Below are positions 25,609-35,254 of a stretch of 58,288 nt of DNA, piece after piece. Position numbers and translations under genes: made by a program. The stretch's first letter is position 1. Each line of letters opens with the position of its first letter. Where the stretch lies: assembly GCA_002027195.1 (NCBI GenBank), contig MWJO01000045.1, positions 1-58,288 of the forward strand, read 5' to 3'. The notes below the pieces were generated by a model, which was not told the origin of the DNA, made no database searches, and saw only the letters and a program-made list of their open reading frames with translations. This DNA comes from Streptomyces sp. GKU 895. Lineage in GTDB: Bacteria; Actinomycetota; Actinomycetes; Streptomycetales; Streptomycetaceae.

Positions 25609-26574
25609 ATGACACACACCAGAGCCGCAAGCCTTCTCGCCGTCCTCACAGCGCTCCTCGCCGTCCTGCTCACTCCCGTGCCGGCGTCCGCCGCGTCCCT
25701 CCAGGAGGTCACCGGGTTCGGGACCAACCCGGGGGCGCTGCGGATGTTCCGGTACGTGCCCGACGGGCTGCCCGCCGGGCGGCCGGTCGTCGTCGCGCTG
25801 CACGGGTGCACACAGAACGCCTCCGGGTACGGCACCGGCAGCGGATGGACGCAGCTCGCCGACCGGTGGGGGTTCTCCGTCGTGCTGCCGCAGCAGCAGA
25901 GCGCCAACAACTCCTCGCTGTGCTTCGACTGGTTCCAGAGCGGTGACATCACGCGCGGCCAGGGCGAGGCCGCGTCCCTCGCGCAGATGGTGGACCGGCA
26001 GGTCGCGGACGTCTCCGGTGGGCCGGTGTACGTCACCGGACTGTCCGCCGGGGGCGGGATGGCGGCCGTGATGATGGCCGCGTACCCGGAGAAGTTCACG
26101 GCGGGCGGGATCGTCGCCGGGCTGCCGTACGGGTGCGCGCAGGCCGCCGGGTCACCGTACGTCTGCATGTACGTCGGTGCCACGCAGACCGCCGCGCAGT
26201 GGGGCGACCGGGTGCGGGCCGCGCGCCCCGGGTACACCGGGCCCTGGCCGAGGCTGGTCGCCTTCCAGGGCACGGCCGACTACACGGTGAAACCCGTCAA
26301 CATGACCGACCTGGTCGAGCAGTGGACCGACGTGCACGGCGCCGACCAGACGGCGGACGTCAGCGACACCGTCGCCGGGTATCCGCACCGGACGTACGAG
26401 AACGCGGGCGGTACCGCCGTCGTCGAGACGTACAGCATCACCGGCATGGGGCACGGACAGCCCGTCGACCCGGGGAGCGGGAGCGCGCAGTGCGGGACCG
26501 CCGGGGCCTACCTCCTCGACGTGAACCTCTGCGCCGCGTATCGGATGGGTGCCGCGTGGGGGCTGGGCGGCTGA
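25609..26574 (+). CDS. Secreted esterase of the PHB depolymerase/LpqC family
   Basis: 321 residues. A signal peptide (SLLAVLTALLAVLLTPVPASAAS) is followed by an alpha/beta-hydrolase of the polyhydroxybutyrate depolymerase (CE1-like) type: VVVALHGCTQNASGYG near the N-terminus (oxyanion region), the nucleophile in TGLSAGGGMAAVM (Ser at about 146), a probable Asp in FQGTADYTVKP and His in ITGMGHGQP. The cysteines (for example NSSLCFDWF, LPYGCAQ) suit an extracellular fold. Likely acts on polyesters or feruloyl/acetyl esters; substrate unproven. Start ATG 25609 chosen because the signal peptide begins there. Lies 27 bp before a DacB-type gene on the same strand only in a loose sense (47 bp), so co-transcription is possible. 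Confidence 0.88.
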   Translation: MTHTRAASLLAVLTALLAVLLTPVPASAASLQEVTGFGTNPGALRMFRYVPDGLPAGRPVVVALHGCTQNASGYGTGSGWTQLADRWGFSVVLPQQQSANNSSLCFDWFQSGDITRGQGEAASLAQMVDRQVADVSGGPVYVTGLSAGGGMAAVMMAAYPEKFTAGGIVAGLPYGCAQAAGSPYVCMYVGATQTAAQWGDRVRAARPGYTGPWPRLVAFQGTADYTVKPVNMTDLVEQWTDVHGADQTADVSDTVAGYPHRTYENAGGTAVVETYSITGMGHGQPVDPGSGSAQCGTAGAYLLDVNLCAAYRMGAAWGLGG

Positions 26575-26620
26575 GAGGTGTGCTGGTGACGGGCGCCCGT
26601 ATCCGGAATGCTCGGCCGGT

Positions 26621-28177
26621 ATGAAATCTCATAGAGGCAAGTGGACTTGGGCGGTGACCGGACTGCTCGTCGCCGCCGTCCTCGGCCCCGGCGCGCAGGC
26701 CGGCGCGGACTCCGACCGCTCCGGCCTGTCCGAGGCCCTGGACACCGTCCTGAGCGATCCCCGGATGGAGGGCGGGGTCGCGAGTGTCGTCGTGGCCGAT
26801 GCCGACAGCGGTGAGCTGCTGTACCAGCACCAGCCCACCACCCGGCTGATACCCGCCTCCAACACCAAGCTGGCCACCTCGGCCGCCGCGATGGAGATCC
26901 TCGGGCCCGACCACCGGTTCACCACCGACGTACTGGCCCACGGCCGGCGCCACGGCTCCGTGCTGCGCGGGGACCTGTATCTGCGCGGCACCGGCGACCC
27001 CACCCTGCTCGCCGACGACTACGACGAGCTCGCGGCCCAGGTCGCCGCCGCCGGGGTCACCCGCGTCCAGGGACGGCTGCTCGCCGACGACACCCGGTTC
27101 GACGCCCAGCGGCTCGGGAGCGACTGGGCCAACGACGACGAGCCCTACTACTACGCGGCGCAGATCAGCGCGCTCAGCGTGGCGCCGGACACCGACTACG
27201 ACACCGGGACCGTCATCGTGACGGTCGCACCGGGCGCGGCGGCGGGGGACAAGCCCCTCGTCACCGTCACGCCCGACACCGACTACGTCGACATCGACGT
27301 GCGGGCCACCACCGTCGCCGCCGGCGGCGCGAACGACCTCACCGTCGAACGCGCGCACGGCACCAATGACATCGTCGTCAGCGGTACGACGCCCGTGGGC
27401 GGCGCCGGTACCAAGCAGTGGTCGACGGTGTGGGAGCCCACCGGATACGCGGCCGACGTCTTCCGCGCCGCGCTCGCCGACCACGGGGTCAAGGTCACCG
27501 GGCCGACCCGGCTGGGGCGCCAGACCCCGGCGACCGCGCAGCGGTTGGCGGCGCACGACTCCATGCCGCTGAAGGACCTGCTCATCCCGTTCCTGAAGCT
27601 CTCCAACAACATGCACGCGGAGATCCTCACCAAGGCCATGGGATACGAGGTCTCCCGGCAGGGGACCTGGAGCGCCGGACTCGCCGCGATCGCGGGATAC
27701 CTCAAGGGCGTCGGCGTCGACGTGTCCAAGGTGCGACAGGTCGACGGGTCGGGGCTGTCGCGCAGGGACAACTTCCCCGCCGGGCAGCTCGTGAAGCTGC
27801 TGCTCGCCGTGCGCGCCGAGCCCTGGTACGCGGACTGGAAGCGCTCGTTGCCGGTCGCCTGCGATCCGGACCGGTTCGTCGGCGGCACCCTGCGGTCGCG
27901 GATGTGCGGGACGCCCGCCGCGCTCAACGCCCGAGCGAAGACGGGATCGTTGACGGGAGCCTCCGGTCTCTCCGGTTACGTCACGGGCGCCGACGGCCGT
28001 GAACTGGTCTTCGGCATCGTCCTCAACAACTACCTGGCGTCCTCCGTGAAGCCGTTGGAGGACGCCATCGTGGTGACGCTCGCGAAGTCGACGGCACAGG
28101 CCGCCACCCTGGTCGGGCCGAAGACGGCCCGGGGCGGCGACCTCGAGTGCGCGTGGCGCAAGCCCGTGCTCTGCTGA
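26621..28177 (+). CDS. dacB: D-alanyl-D-alanine carboxypeptidase/endopeptidase (PBP4, DacB family)
   Basis: 518 residues, class C penicillin-binding protein. Signal peptide (WAVTGLLVAAVLGPGAQAGA), the serine motif SNTK (Ser80-Lys83), the SNN motif (SNNMHAEIL, about residue 328) and KTG (about residue 440, AKTGSLTGASG). The large domain inserted between the first two motifs is typical of the S13 family. It removes the terminal D-alanine or cleaves peptide cross-links in peptidoglycan outside the membrane. Last residues include a cysteine pair (LECAWRKPVLC). Convergent with the GH3 gene; the two stops are 24 bp apart. Confidence 0.92.
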   Translation: MKSHRGKWTWAVTGLLVAAVLGPGAQAGADSDRSGLSEALDTVLSDPRMEGGVASVVVADADSGELLYQHQPTTRLIPASNTKLATSAAAMEILGPDHRFTTDVLAHGRRHGSVLRGDLYLRGTGDPTLLADDYDELAAQVAAAGVTRVQGRLLADDTRFDAQRLGSDWANDDEPYYYAAQISALSVAPDTDYDTGTVIVTVAPGAAAGDKPLVTVTPDTDYVDIDVRATTVAAGGANDLTVERAHGTNDIVVSGTTPVGGAGTKQWSTVWEPTGYAADVFRAALADHGVKVTGPTRLGRQTPATAQRLAAHDSMPLKDLLIPFLKLSNNMHAEILTKAMGYEVSRQGTWSAGLAAIAGYLKGVGVDVSKVRQVDGSGLSRRDNFPAGQLVKLLLAVRAEPWYADWKRSLPVACDPDRFVGGTLRSRMCGTPAALNARAKTGSLTGASGLSGYVTGADGRELVFGIVLNNYLASSVKPLEDAIVVTLAKSTAQAATLVGPKTARGGDLECAWRKPVLC

Positions 28178-28201
28178 GCGCCGGGTCTGCGCCGGGCCGT
28201 C

Positions 28202-31102
28202 TCAGCGCAGACTGAACGTCGCCACGCGCAGACCCTCTCCCTTCAGCACCAGATAGACGTCGGTACGGCCCTTCGCCGCCCGGGACAGGTCGGCGGTCAC
28301 CGTCTCGTAGGTGTACGGCGAGGCGGTGCCGCCGAAGGCCGCCGTGCCGGCGAGGGTGCCGGTCGGGGAGCCGAGCCGTACCTCGACCGTGCCGGACGAA
28401 CCGGCCACGCGAGCCGTGAACTTCGAGGGACCGGAACCCAGTTGGGCATCCGCGAACTTCAGCCACGCCCCGTCGGACCCCGCCGACACCGCCGTACCGC
28501 GCTCCTTGGACTCGTCGACGAGGTGGGTGCCGGCGTAGTCGTCGAAGTTCTCGGCGCGGGTCGTGCGGGCCAGGTCACGGGCCGGGATGGTCTCGCCGGC
28601 GACCTTCCAGGTGGTGCGGGCGCGGAGGTCGGTGGAGGAGGCGCCGGCCAGGACGTCGTACGTGCCCTTCTCCGTCACCCACTTGGAGCGGGTGACGTCC
28701 CAGTGGGCGAGGTCCTTCGGCGACAGCTTCAAACGGACCGTCTTCGTCTGCCCCGGCTTCAGCGCGACCCGCTGGAAGGCCTTCAGCTGCTTCAGCGGCT
28801 GCTTGTCGCGGGAGACGCGCTGGTGGGTGTAGAGCTGGACGACCTCGTCGCCCGCGCGGCTGCCGGTGTTGGTGACCTTCACCTCGAAGCCGCCGGCCGT
28901 CCGGCGCAGGTCGCCGTAGCGGAAGGACGTGTAGGACAGGCCGTAGCCGAAGGGGTAGAGGGCCTGGCCCTTGAAGTACTGGTAGGTGCGGTCGGACTTG
29001 ATGATGTCGTAGTCGAGGATCGGCGGGAGGTCGGACTCGGAGCGGTACCAGGTCTGGGTGAGGCGGCCGGAGGGGTTGGCGTCGCCGTACAGCAGGTCCG
29101 CCAGGGCGTTGCCGGTCTCCTGGCCCGCGTGGGACGTCCACAGCAGGGCCGGGACCTCCTGCTGGAGGGCGCCGAGGGTGGTCGGGTAGCTGTTCTCGAC
29201 GACCACGACCGTCTTCGGGTTGGCCTTGCGGACCGCCTTGACCAGGGCTTCCTGTGCGGGGGCCAGGCCCATGTCGGTGCGGTCATGGCCCTCGCGGCCG
29301 TTGATCGACGGGGTGGAGCCGACCACGACGACCGCCGCGTCCTTGCCCTTGACCGCGGCCACGGCCTCGTCGACGCCGCTGCGGACGACGTCCTTCGTGT
29401 AGTGGGCGGCCTGCTCCTTGGACACCAGCCCGAGGGTGCCGTCCGTGCCGGTCGGGCCGACGTAGACCGGGTTGCCCCACCAGGGCTCCTCGGTCTCGTA
29501 CCCGGCGTAGCGGAGGAGGTAGGTGCCGTCGCTCTGCTCCTCCAGCTTGAACTGCTGCTGGACGTACCAGCCGCCCGGCTGCGCCTGGTCGTCGGCGAAT
29601 CCGGACCAGTTGTAGCCGACGTACTTGCCGCTGACCGCCGAGCGGAGGGTGACCACGCCCGCGCCCCAGTCGCCGACGTCGAACTGCGTCTGTGCGGCGG
29701 GGGTTTGGGCGGTCTCCTTCAGGAGGGCGTCCCCCGTGGTGATGTATTTGCCGGTCGCCGTGTTCTTCAGCGCGATGCGGTCGACGCCCTCGCTGGTCGC
29801 CACGTCGGTGCCGAGCTTCGCCGCGATGCCCTCGGCCGGGGTGACCGCGTAGGGCAGGGTGCCGGAGTACCAGTCCGTGTAGAGGGTGTCGGCGAGCGGG
29901 CCGACCACGGCCACGTCCTTCTGCGACGTCTTCAGCGGCAGCGCGCCCGGCTGGTTCTTGAGCAGCACCGCGCCCTCGGTCGCCGCCTTGCGCGCCAGCC
30001 GCCGGTGGGCCGGGCTGTTGATGACGGACTTGTCGATCGAGCCGTACCTGCCGCCGCCCGGGTCGAACTCGCCGAGGCGGACGCGGACGGACAGGATGTG
30101 CCCGGCGGCCTCGTTCACGTCCGCTTCCTTCAACAGGCCTTTCTCCAGCGCCGACTTGACGGCACCGGTGGTCACCGAGGAGTTCGCGTCGTTGTCCGTG
30201 AAGCTGTCGATGCCGGCCTTGATCGCGGCCGCGTCGCCCTCGACCACGCTCGGGTAGTACTTCTGGTCGCCGTGCAGGTTGCCGGGGGCGAAGGCGTCGG
30301 TGACGTTCAGGAGGTCGTAGGAGGACCAGCCGCGGACGAGGTCGTTCAGGTCCGGGTTCACCGTGTTGGGACGGCCGTTGACGAGGTTGTACGACGACAT
30401 CACGCCGGTGGCCGCGTCCGCCTCGATCGCCGGCTTGAAGGCCGCCTCGTCGTATTCCTTCGCCACGCGCGGGCGCAGTTCGGAGTCGGTGGTGGTGCGG
30501 TGCCACTCGTTGTTGTTGGCGAGGTAGTGCTTGATGGTCGGGGCCGTCTTGAGATGGTCGGGGTCGCCGCCGGTCAGTCCCTCGCCGTACGCCGTGGAGA
30601 GCGCGCCGGTCAGTGCCGGGTCCTCGCTGTAACCCTCCTCGTTGCGGCCCCAGCGCGGGTCACGGAGGGGGTTGACCACCGGCGCCCACAGGTTGAGGCC
30701 CCAGCCGGCGGGGCGTTCCTGCTGGAAGCCGCGGGCCTCGTCGCCGACCGCCGAGCCGACCTCTTCGAGGAGGGCCGGGTCCCAGCTGGAGGCGAGGCCG
30801 ATGGCCTGCGGGAAGACGGTGGTCTCGCCGAGCCAGGCGACGCCGTGCAGGGCCTCGGTGCCGGTGCGGAAGGACGGGATGCCGAGGCGGGGGATGGCGG
30901 GCTGGTACTGGTGGAGGAGGGAGATCTTCTCGTCGAGGGTCAGCCGGCCCAGGAGGTCGTCGACGCGCTGGTCCACGGTCAGGGACGGGTTCCGGAAGGG
31001 GTACGCGGGGTCGTCGGCGTGCGCGGGGACGGTGGCGCCGAGCCCCGCCACCAGGGCCAGCGCCACCACGAGCGTGGATCTACGTCTCTTGCTGCCTCGC
31101 AT
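28202..31102 (-). CDS. Secreted GH3 beta-glucosidase/beta-xylosidase with C-terminal carbohydrate-binding-like region
   Basis: 966 residues. Signal peptide (TLVVALALVAGLGATVPAHA), then the GH3 barrel (TLDEKISLLHQ, GTEALHGVAWLG, NPLRDPRWGRNEEGYSEDP, TIKHYLANNNEWHR) with the nucleophile aspartate in LLNVTDAFAPG, and the second domain from about residue 385 (GAVLLKNQPGALPLK). A fascin/ricin-like beta-trefoil segment (TATGKYITTGDALLK, VSGKYVGYNWSG) is inserted before KGKDAAVVVVGSTPSINGREGHDRTD, then a fibronectin-III-like domain and a CBM6-like tail ending VATFSLR. Exo-acting on beta-linked glucose or xylose. Follows the lacI gene by 56 bp in the same direction, so it probably belongs to the ABC/alpha-xylosidase operon or its regulon. 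Confidence 0.9.
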   Translation of the reverse strand: MRGSKRRRSTLVVALALVAGLGATVPAHADDPAYPFRNPSLTVDQRVDDLLGRLTLDEKISLLHQYQPAIPRLGIPSFRTGTEALHGVAWLGETTVFPQAIGLASSWDPALLEEVGSAVGDEARGFQQERPAGWGLNLWAPVVNPLRDPRWGRNEEGYSEDPALTGALSTAYGEGLTGGDPDHLKTAPTIKHYLANNNEWHRTTTDSELRPRVAKEYDEAAFKPAIEADAATGVMSSYNLVNGRPNTVNPDLNDLVRGWSSYDLLNVTDAFAPGNLHGDQKYYPSVVEGDAAAIKAGIDSFTDNDANSSVTTGAVKSALEKGLLKEADVNEAAGHILSVRVRLGEFDPGGGRYGSIDKSVINSPAHRRLARKAATEGAVLLKNQPGALPLKTSQKDVAVVGPLADTLYTDWYSGTLPYAVTPAEGIAAKLGTDVATSEGVDRIALKNTATGKYITTGDALLKETAQTPAAQTQFDVGDWGAGVVTLRSAVSGKYVGYNWSGFADDQAQPGGWYVQQQFKLEEQSDGTYLLRYAGYETEEPWWGNPVYVGPTGTDGTLGLVSKEQAAHYTKDVVRSGVDEAVAAVKGKDAAVVVVGSTPSINGREGHDRTDMGLAPAQEALVKAVRKANPKTVVVVENSYPTTLGALQQEVPALLWTSHAGQETGNALADLLYGDANPSGRLTQTWYRSESDLPPILDYDIIKSDRTYQYFKGQALYPFGYGLSYTSFRYGDLRRTAGGFEVKVTNTGSRAGDEVVQLYTHQRVSRDKQPLKQLKAFQRVALKPGQTKTVRLKLSPKDLAHWDVTRSKWVTEKGTYDVLAGASSTDLRARTTWKVAGETIPARDLARTTRAENFDDYAGTHLVDESKERGTAVSAGSDGAWLKFADAQLGSGPSKFTARVAGSSGTVEVRLGSPTGTLAGTAAFGGTASPYTYETVTADLSRAAKGRTDVYLVLKGEGLRVATFSLR

Positions 31103-31158
31103 CGAGCGGCTCCTTCGAGTAGGTCCTTGCATGGGTCCTGCCGTCAACAGGGTTCGTC

Positions 31159-32169
31159 TCAGGGCGTGTTGCGCGGTGCCGTGCTCGCGCGTTCCGTCAT
31201 CCGGGGCGGCAGCAGCGTGGCCTCGGGCGTGGTCTTGGAGTCGAGCTTGCGCATCAGCAGCTCCACGGCCCGCTCGCCCACCTCGGCGGACGGCAGGGCG
31301 ACGGAGGTGAGGGGGACGCGGAGGTTCTCGGCGAGTTCGTCGGGGCAGATGGCGGTGACGGACAGATCGGTGGGGACCCGCAGACCGAGCTGCTCGAAGG
31401 CGTCCACGAGCGGCTCCAGGACCGCCTCGTTGTGCACGACGACCCCGGTCAGCGCGGGCTGCTCGCGCACCAGGTGCTCGGCGACCTCGCGGGCCGCGGC
31501 GGGGGTGGCCTCGCAGGGGTGGACGGAGGAGGCGAGACGGCCCCGGGCGGCGGCCGCGGTGAAACCCTGGACCACGCGCTGGGCGAACGCGGTCTGGCGA
31601 ACGTAGACCTCGGGCGGCGAGCCGACGAGGGCGACCACCCGGTGTCCCAGCCGGGCCAGATGCTCCACGCATGCCTCGCCGGCCGCCTTGAAGTCGAGGT
31701 CGATGCAGGTCAGGCCCTCGGCGTCGGAGGGGAAGCCGATCATCACCGACGGCCGCTCCAGCGAGCGCAGCAACGGCAGCCGGGGGTCGTCGAGCTGGAC
31801 GTCCATGACCACGAACCCGTCCACGAGCGCGGTGTCGGCGACCCGCCGCAGCCCGTCCTCGCCCTCCTCCTGGGTGAGGAGCAGCACGTCGTGGTCGTGC
31901 CGGCGGGCCGTGGTCACCACCGACACCGCGAACTGCATGACGACCGGGACGTGGATGCCGGCCCGTAAGGGCACCACGAGGGCCAGCACATTGGATCTGC
32001 TGCTGGCCAGGGCGCGGGCGCCCGCGTGCGGGCGGTAGCCGAGCTCGCGGATGGACGCCTCGACGCGCTGCCGGGTCTCCTCGGAGATGGGGCGCTTGCC
32101 GCTGAGGACGTAGGAGACGGTGCTGGGGGAGACACCGGCGTGCCGGGCCACGTCGGTGATCTTCACCAT
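31159..32169 (-). CDS. LacI-family transcriptional repressor, with a TTA codon
   Basis: 336 residues. The N-terminal helix-turn-helix (ITDVARHAGVSPSTVSYVLS, residues 4-23) and hinge (RPHAGARALASSRSNVLALV) are classic LacI, followed by the sugar-binding core. The start ATG overlaps the stop of the alpha-xylosidase gene (TGATG), so regulator and enzyme are translationally coupled. It should bind the LacI-type palindromes before the operon's first gene (37552-37589) and release on binding a sugar. A rare TTA leucine codon (31966-31968 on the plus strand, in VVPLRAG) lies in the hinge/core junction, so translation should depend on the bldA tRNA. Ligand unknown; an isoprimeverose- or xylobiose-like sugar is a reasonable guess. 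Confidence 0.9.
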   Translation of the reverse strand: MVKITDVARHAGVSPSTVSYVLSGKRPISEETRQRVEASIRELGYRPHAGARALASSRSNVLALVVPLRAGIHVPVVMQFAVSVVTTARRHDHDVLLLTQEEGEDGLRRVADTALVDGFVVMDVQLDDPRLPLLRSLERPSVMIGFPSDAEGLTCIDLDFKAAGEACVEHLARLGHRVVALVGSPPEVYVRQTAFAQRVVQGFTAAAARGRLASSVHPCEATPAAAREVAEHLVREQPALTGVVVHNEAVLEPLVDAFEQLGLRVPTDLSVTAICPDELAENLRVPLTSVALPSAEVGERAVELLMRKLDSKTTPEATLLPPRMTERASTAPRNTP

Positions 32170-34418
32170 CAGTCCAGCTCCAGCGAGAGGAAGCCGGTGC
32201 CCGCGGCGGCCCGCGCGGTCCGCTCCCCGGCGGCCAGCCCCCACGACGCCGACGGATCGCTGCACGACGCCCGCAGGGTGTCCCCTTCGCGTACGACGGT
32301 GAAGACGGCCTCCCCGACCCGGACGACCACCCGGTCGCCCCGCCGCAGCCGGTAGGCGCGCAGGGTCACCCCGTCGGCGTGGTCGTAGTCGGGCCGGTCG
32401 GCCACCGCGCCCACCGGGATCACCGCACCCGGCCGGACCAGCAGCGGCACGCTCATGAAGTCGTGCTTCTCCTTCACCCAGCGCGGCCCGGTCACCGTCT
32501 CGCCGGTCAGGTAGTGGGTCCAGGTGCCCTCGGGCACGTAGTACGCCACCTCCCCGTCGTCGGAGAACACCGGCGCCACCAGCAGGTCGGCGCCGAGCAT
32601 GTACTGCCGCTCCAGATGCGCGCACCCGGGGTCGTCCGGGAACTCGAGGACCATGGCCCGCATGACGGGCGTGCCCTCGGTGTGGGCGGTGCGGGCGGCC
32701 TCGTAGAGGTAGGGCATGAGGCTGAGCTTCAGCCGGGTGAAGTGCCGCAGGACGTCCACCGACTCCTCGTCGAAGAGCCACGGGACGCGGTAGGAGGAGC
32801 TGCCGTGCAGCCGGCTGTGGGAGGACAGCAGACCGAACGCCAACCACCTCTTGAACAGCGCGGGGGTCGGTGTGCCCTCGAAGCCGCCGATGTCATGGCT
32901 CCAGAAACCGAAGCCGGACAGCCCGAGGGACAGCCCGCCCCTGAGCGACTCGGCCATCGACTCGTAGGTGGCCTCGCAGTCGCCGCCCCAGTGCACCGGG
33001 AACTTCTGGCTGCCGGCCGTCGCCGAGCGGGCGAAGACGACCGCCTCCTGCTCGCCGCGGTGCTTGCGCAGCACGTCGAAGACCGTGCGGTTGTAGAGGT
33101 ACGTGTAGTAGTTGTGCATCCGCTCCGGGTCCGAGCCGTCGGCCCAGGCCACGTCCGTCGGCACCCGCTCGCCGAAGTCCGTCTTGAAGCAGTCCACGCC
33201 CTGGTCGAGCAGGGCCTCCAGCTTGGCCGCGTACCAGTCGCGGGCGGCCGGGGAGGTGAAGTCGACCAGCGCCATGCCCGGTTGCCACAGGTCCCACTGC
33301 CAGACGCTGCCGTCGGGCCGCTTCAGCAGATGCCCGAGCGCCTTGCCCTCCGCGAAGAGCGGGGAGCGCTGGGCGATGTACGGGTTGATCCAGACGGAGA
33401 CCCTGAGATCCCTGGAGTGCAGCCGGGACAGCATGCCCGCCGGGTCGGGGAAGACCCGCGGGTCCCACTGGAAGTCGCACCAGTTGAACTCGCGCATCCA
33501 GAAGCAGTCGAAGTGGAAGACGGACAGCGGCAGTTCACGCTCCCGCATGCCCTCGATGAACGACGTCACCGTCTCCTCGTCGTACGAGGTCGTGAACGAC
33601 GTCGACAGCCACAGCCCGAAGGACCAGGCGGGCGGCAGCGCCGGGCGGCCGGTGAGGGCCGTGTACTTGCGCAGGATGTCCTTCGGCTCCGGGCCGTGGA
33701 TGACGTAGTACGTCAACTGCTGGGTCTCGGCGCTGAACTGCACCCGGGACACCGCCTCCGAGCCGACCTCGAAGGAGACCTTGCCCGGGTGGTCGACGAA
33801 GACGCCGTAGCCGGCGTCCGTGAGGTAGAACGGCACGTTCTTGTAGGCCTGTTCGGTGGCCGTGCCCCCGTCGGCGTTCCAGATGTCGACGACCTGGCCG
33901 TTCTTGACCAGCGGGCCGAAGCGTTCGCCGAGGCCGTAGACCGAGGTGCCGACGGTGAGGTTCAGCTGCTCGCGCAGATAGTGGGCGCCGTCCGCGTCGC
34001 GCATGATGCCCATGCCCTTGGGGCCGCTGGAGGTGAGCGTGCGGCCCTCGGCGAGGAACTCGACGTGCCAGGAGCCGGTCCGGGCCACCCGGACCGACAG
34101 CGCGCCGGAGGTGAGGGTCGCGTGCTCCTCGTCGTACTCCGTCTGGACCGAGAACTCTTCCTTACCGACGTCGAACTGGGGCCCGCGCGGCTGCTCGCCC
34201 TCGAAGTGGGTGAAGGTGAGGCCGATGACGTCCGGCATCGGGGAGTGGGCGCTGATCGTCACGACCGGTCCCTTCAGCAGGTCGCCGCGGTGGCGGATGG
34301 GCTGCGTGGGCGCGTGGATCTCCAGCGTGCCCTCGGCGGCGGTGACGTCGAGGACCTCGACCGGGTGGGCCGCGGTGACACCCTCGCGCAGCAGCCAGTA
34401 GCCGTTGGTGAACTTCAT
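32169..34418 (-). CDS. yicI: GH31 alpha-xylosidase (YicI type)
   Basis: 749 residues, no signal peptide, so cytoplasmic. GH31 with the catalytic nucleophile in DCFKTDFGERVP (Asp at about 413) and the acid/base in HWGGDCEATYESM (Asp at about 479), positions close to those of E. coli YicI (416/482). The N-terminal half (GLGERFGPLVKNGQ, FYLTDAGYGVFVDH) and the substrate loop SVFHFDCFWMREFNWCDFQW also fit YicI. YicI releases alpha-linked xylose, for example from isoprimeverose and xyloglucan oligosaccharides. It lies 11 bp behind the second permease gene, and ahead of the lacI gene. Together with the importer and GH3 enzyme it suggests uptake and breakdown of xyloglucan fragments. Confidence 0.93.
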   Translation of the reverse strand: MKFTNGYWLLREGVTAAHPVEVLDVTAAEGTLEIHAPTQPIRHRGDLLKGPVVTISAHSPMPDVIGLTFTHFEGEQPRGPQFDVGKEEFSVQTEYDEEHATLTSGALSVRVARTGSWHVEFLAEGRTLTSSGPKGMGIMRDADGAHYLREQLNLTVGTSVYGLGERFGPLVKNGQVVDIWNADGGTATEQAYKNVPFYLTDAGYGVFVDHPGKVSFEVGSEAVSRVQFSAETQQLTYYVIHGPEPKDILRKYTALTGRPALPPAWSFGLWLSTSFTTSYDEETVTSFIEGMRERELPLSVFHFDCFWMREFNWCDFQWDPRVFPDPAGMLSRLHSRDLRVSVWINPYIAQRSPLFAEGKALGHLLKRPDGSVWQWDLWQPGMALVDFTSPAARDWYAAKLEALLDQGVDCFKTDFGERVPTDVAWADGSDPERMHNYYTYLYNRTVFDVLRKHRGEQEAVVFARSATAGSQKFPVHWGGDCEATYESMAESLRGGLSLGLSGFGFWSHDIGGFEGTPTPALFKRWLAFGLLSSHSRLHGSSSYRVPWLFDEESVDVLRHFTRLKLSLMPYLYEAARTAHTEGTPVMRAMVLEFPDDPGCAHLERQYMLGADLLVAPVFSDDGEVAYYVPEGTWTHYLTGETVTGPRWVKEKHDFMSVPLLVRPGAVIPVGAVADRPDYDHADGVTLRAYRLRRGDRVVVRVGEAVFTVVREGDTLRASCSDPSASWGLAAGERTARAAAGTGFLSLELD

Positions 34419-34429
34419 GTGGGGGTTCC

Positions 34430-35254
34430 TTACTTCACCGCTCCCACGGCGATGCCGCGGGTGAGCGTGCGCTGGAAGAGGAGGAAGAACACGATCGCGG
34501 GCAGCACGCCGAGCAGGGCGGCCGCGTTGGTCATGGTCGCGTCCATCAGACGCTGGCCCTGGAGGACGCCGAGGGCCACCGACACCGTCTGGTTGTCGTT
34601 GGAGATCAGCATGACCAGGGGGAGCAGGAACTCGTTCCAGGTCCAGATGAAGAAGAACACCGCCAGCACACCGAGGGTCGGGCGGCTCACCGGGACGACG
34701 ATCCGCCACAGGATCTGCCACTTGTTCGCGCCGTCGATCCGGGCCGCCTCGATGATCTCGCGGGGGAACTCGCCGAGCACGGAGGAGAGGAGATACGTGC
34801 CGAACGCCGCCTGGATGACCGTGAAGACGATGATCACGCTCAGCCGGGTGTCGTAGAGGCCCGCCTCCTTGCTCAGGTAGTAGATCGGGTAGACCAGCGC
34901 CTCCTGCGGCAGCAGGTTCGCCAGGACGAAGAAGGCGAGGACCCAGGTGCGGCCCCGGACGCGGCCGATGCCGATCGCGTACGCGTTGAGGACCGACAGG
35001 GCCACGGCCAGGATCGCGACGAACCCGCTGATCAGCAGGGAGTTGAACAGCTTCTGGCTGTAGTCGACGCGCTCCCAGAAATCCTTCAGGCCGTCGACGT
35101 AGAGGCCGTCGGGGAAGCTGAGCGGGCCGTTCTGGCTGTACTCCGCCGGGGACTTGACGGCGTTCAGGGCGACGATCAGGAACGGCACGATCATGAAGAG
35201 GGCGGCGACGCACAGGGCGATGAGGACGGGGTAACGCCTAAGCGCGGTGCTCAT
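34430..35254 (-). CDS. Sugar ABC transporter permease (second subunit)
   Basis: 274 residues, six membrane helices, MalG/CUT1 type. The cytoplasmic EAA loop (FPREIIEAARIDGANKWQILWRIVVPVSRP in outline) docks the ATPase. ATG at 35254 overlaps the stop of the preceding permease by four bases. No ATP-binding protein is encoded in this locus; in Streptomyces the shared ATPase MsiK serves many such importers and probably does so here. Confidence 0.93.
   Translation of the reverse strand: MSTALRRYPVLIALCVAALFMIVPFLIVALNAVKSPAEYSQNGPLSFPDGLYVDGLKDFWERVDYSQKLFNSLLISGFVAILAVALSVLNAYAIGIGRVRGRTWVLAFFVLANLLPQEALVYPIYYLSKEAGLYDTRLSVIIVFTVIQAAFGTYLLSSVLGEFPREIIEAARIDGANKWQILWRIVVPVSRPTLGVLAVFFFIWTWNEFLLPLVMLISNDNQTVSVALGVLQGQRLMDATMTNAAALLGVLPAIVFFLLFQRTLTRGIAVGAVK

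Noticed and set aside
28442..31606. Long plus-strand frame (1054 codons) opposite the GH3 gene
   Set aside because: Same reason: shadow of a real GH3 enzyme.
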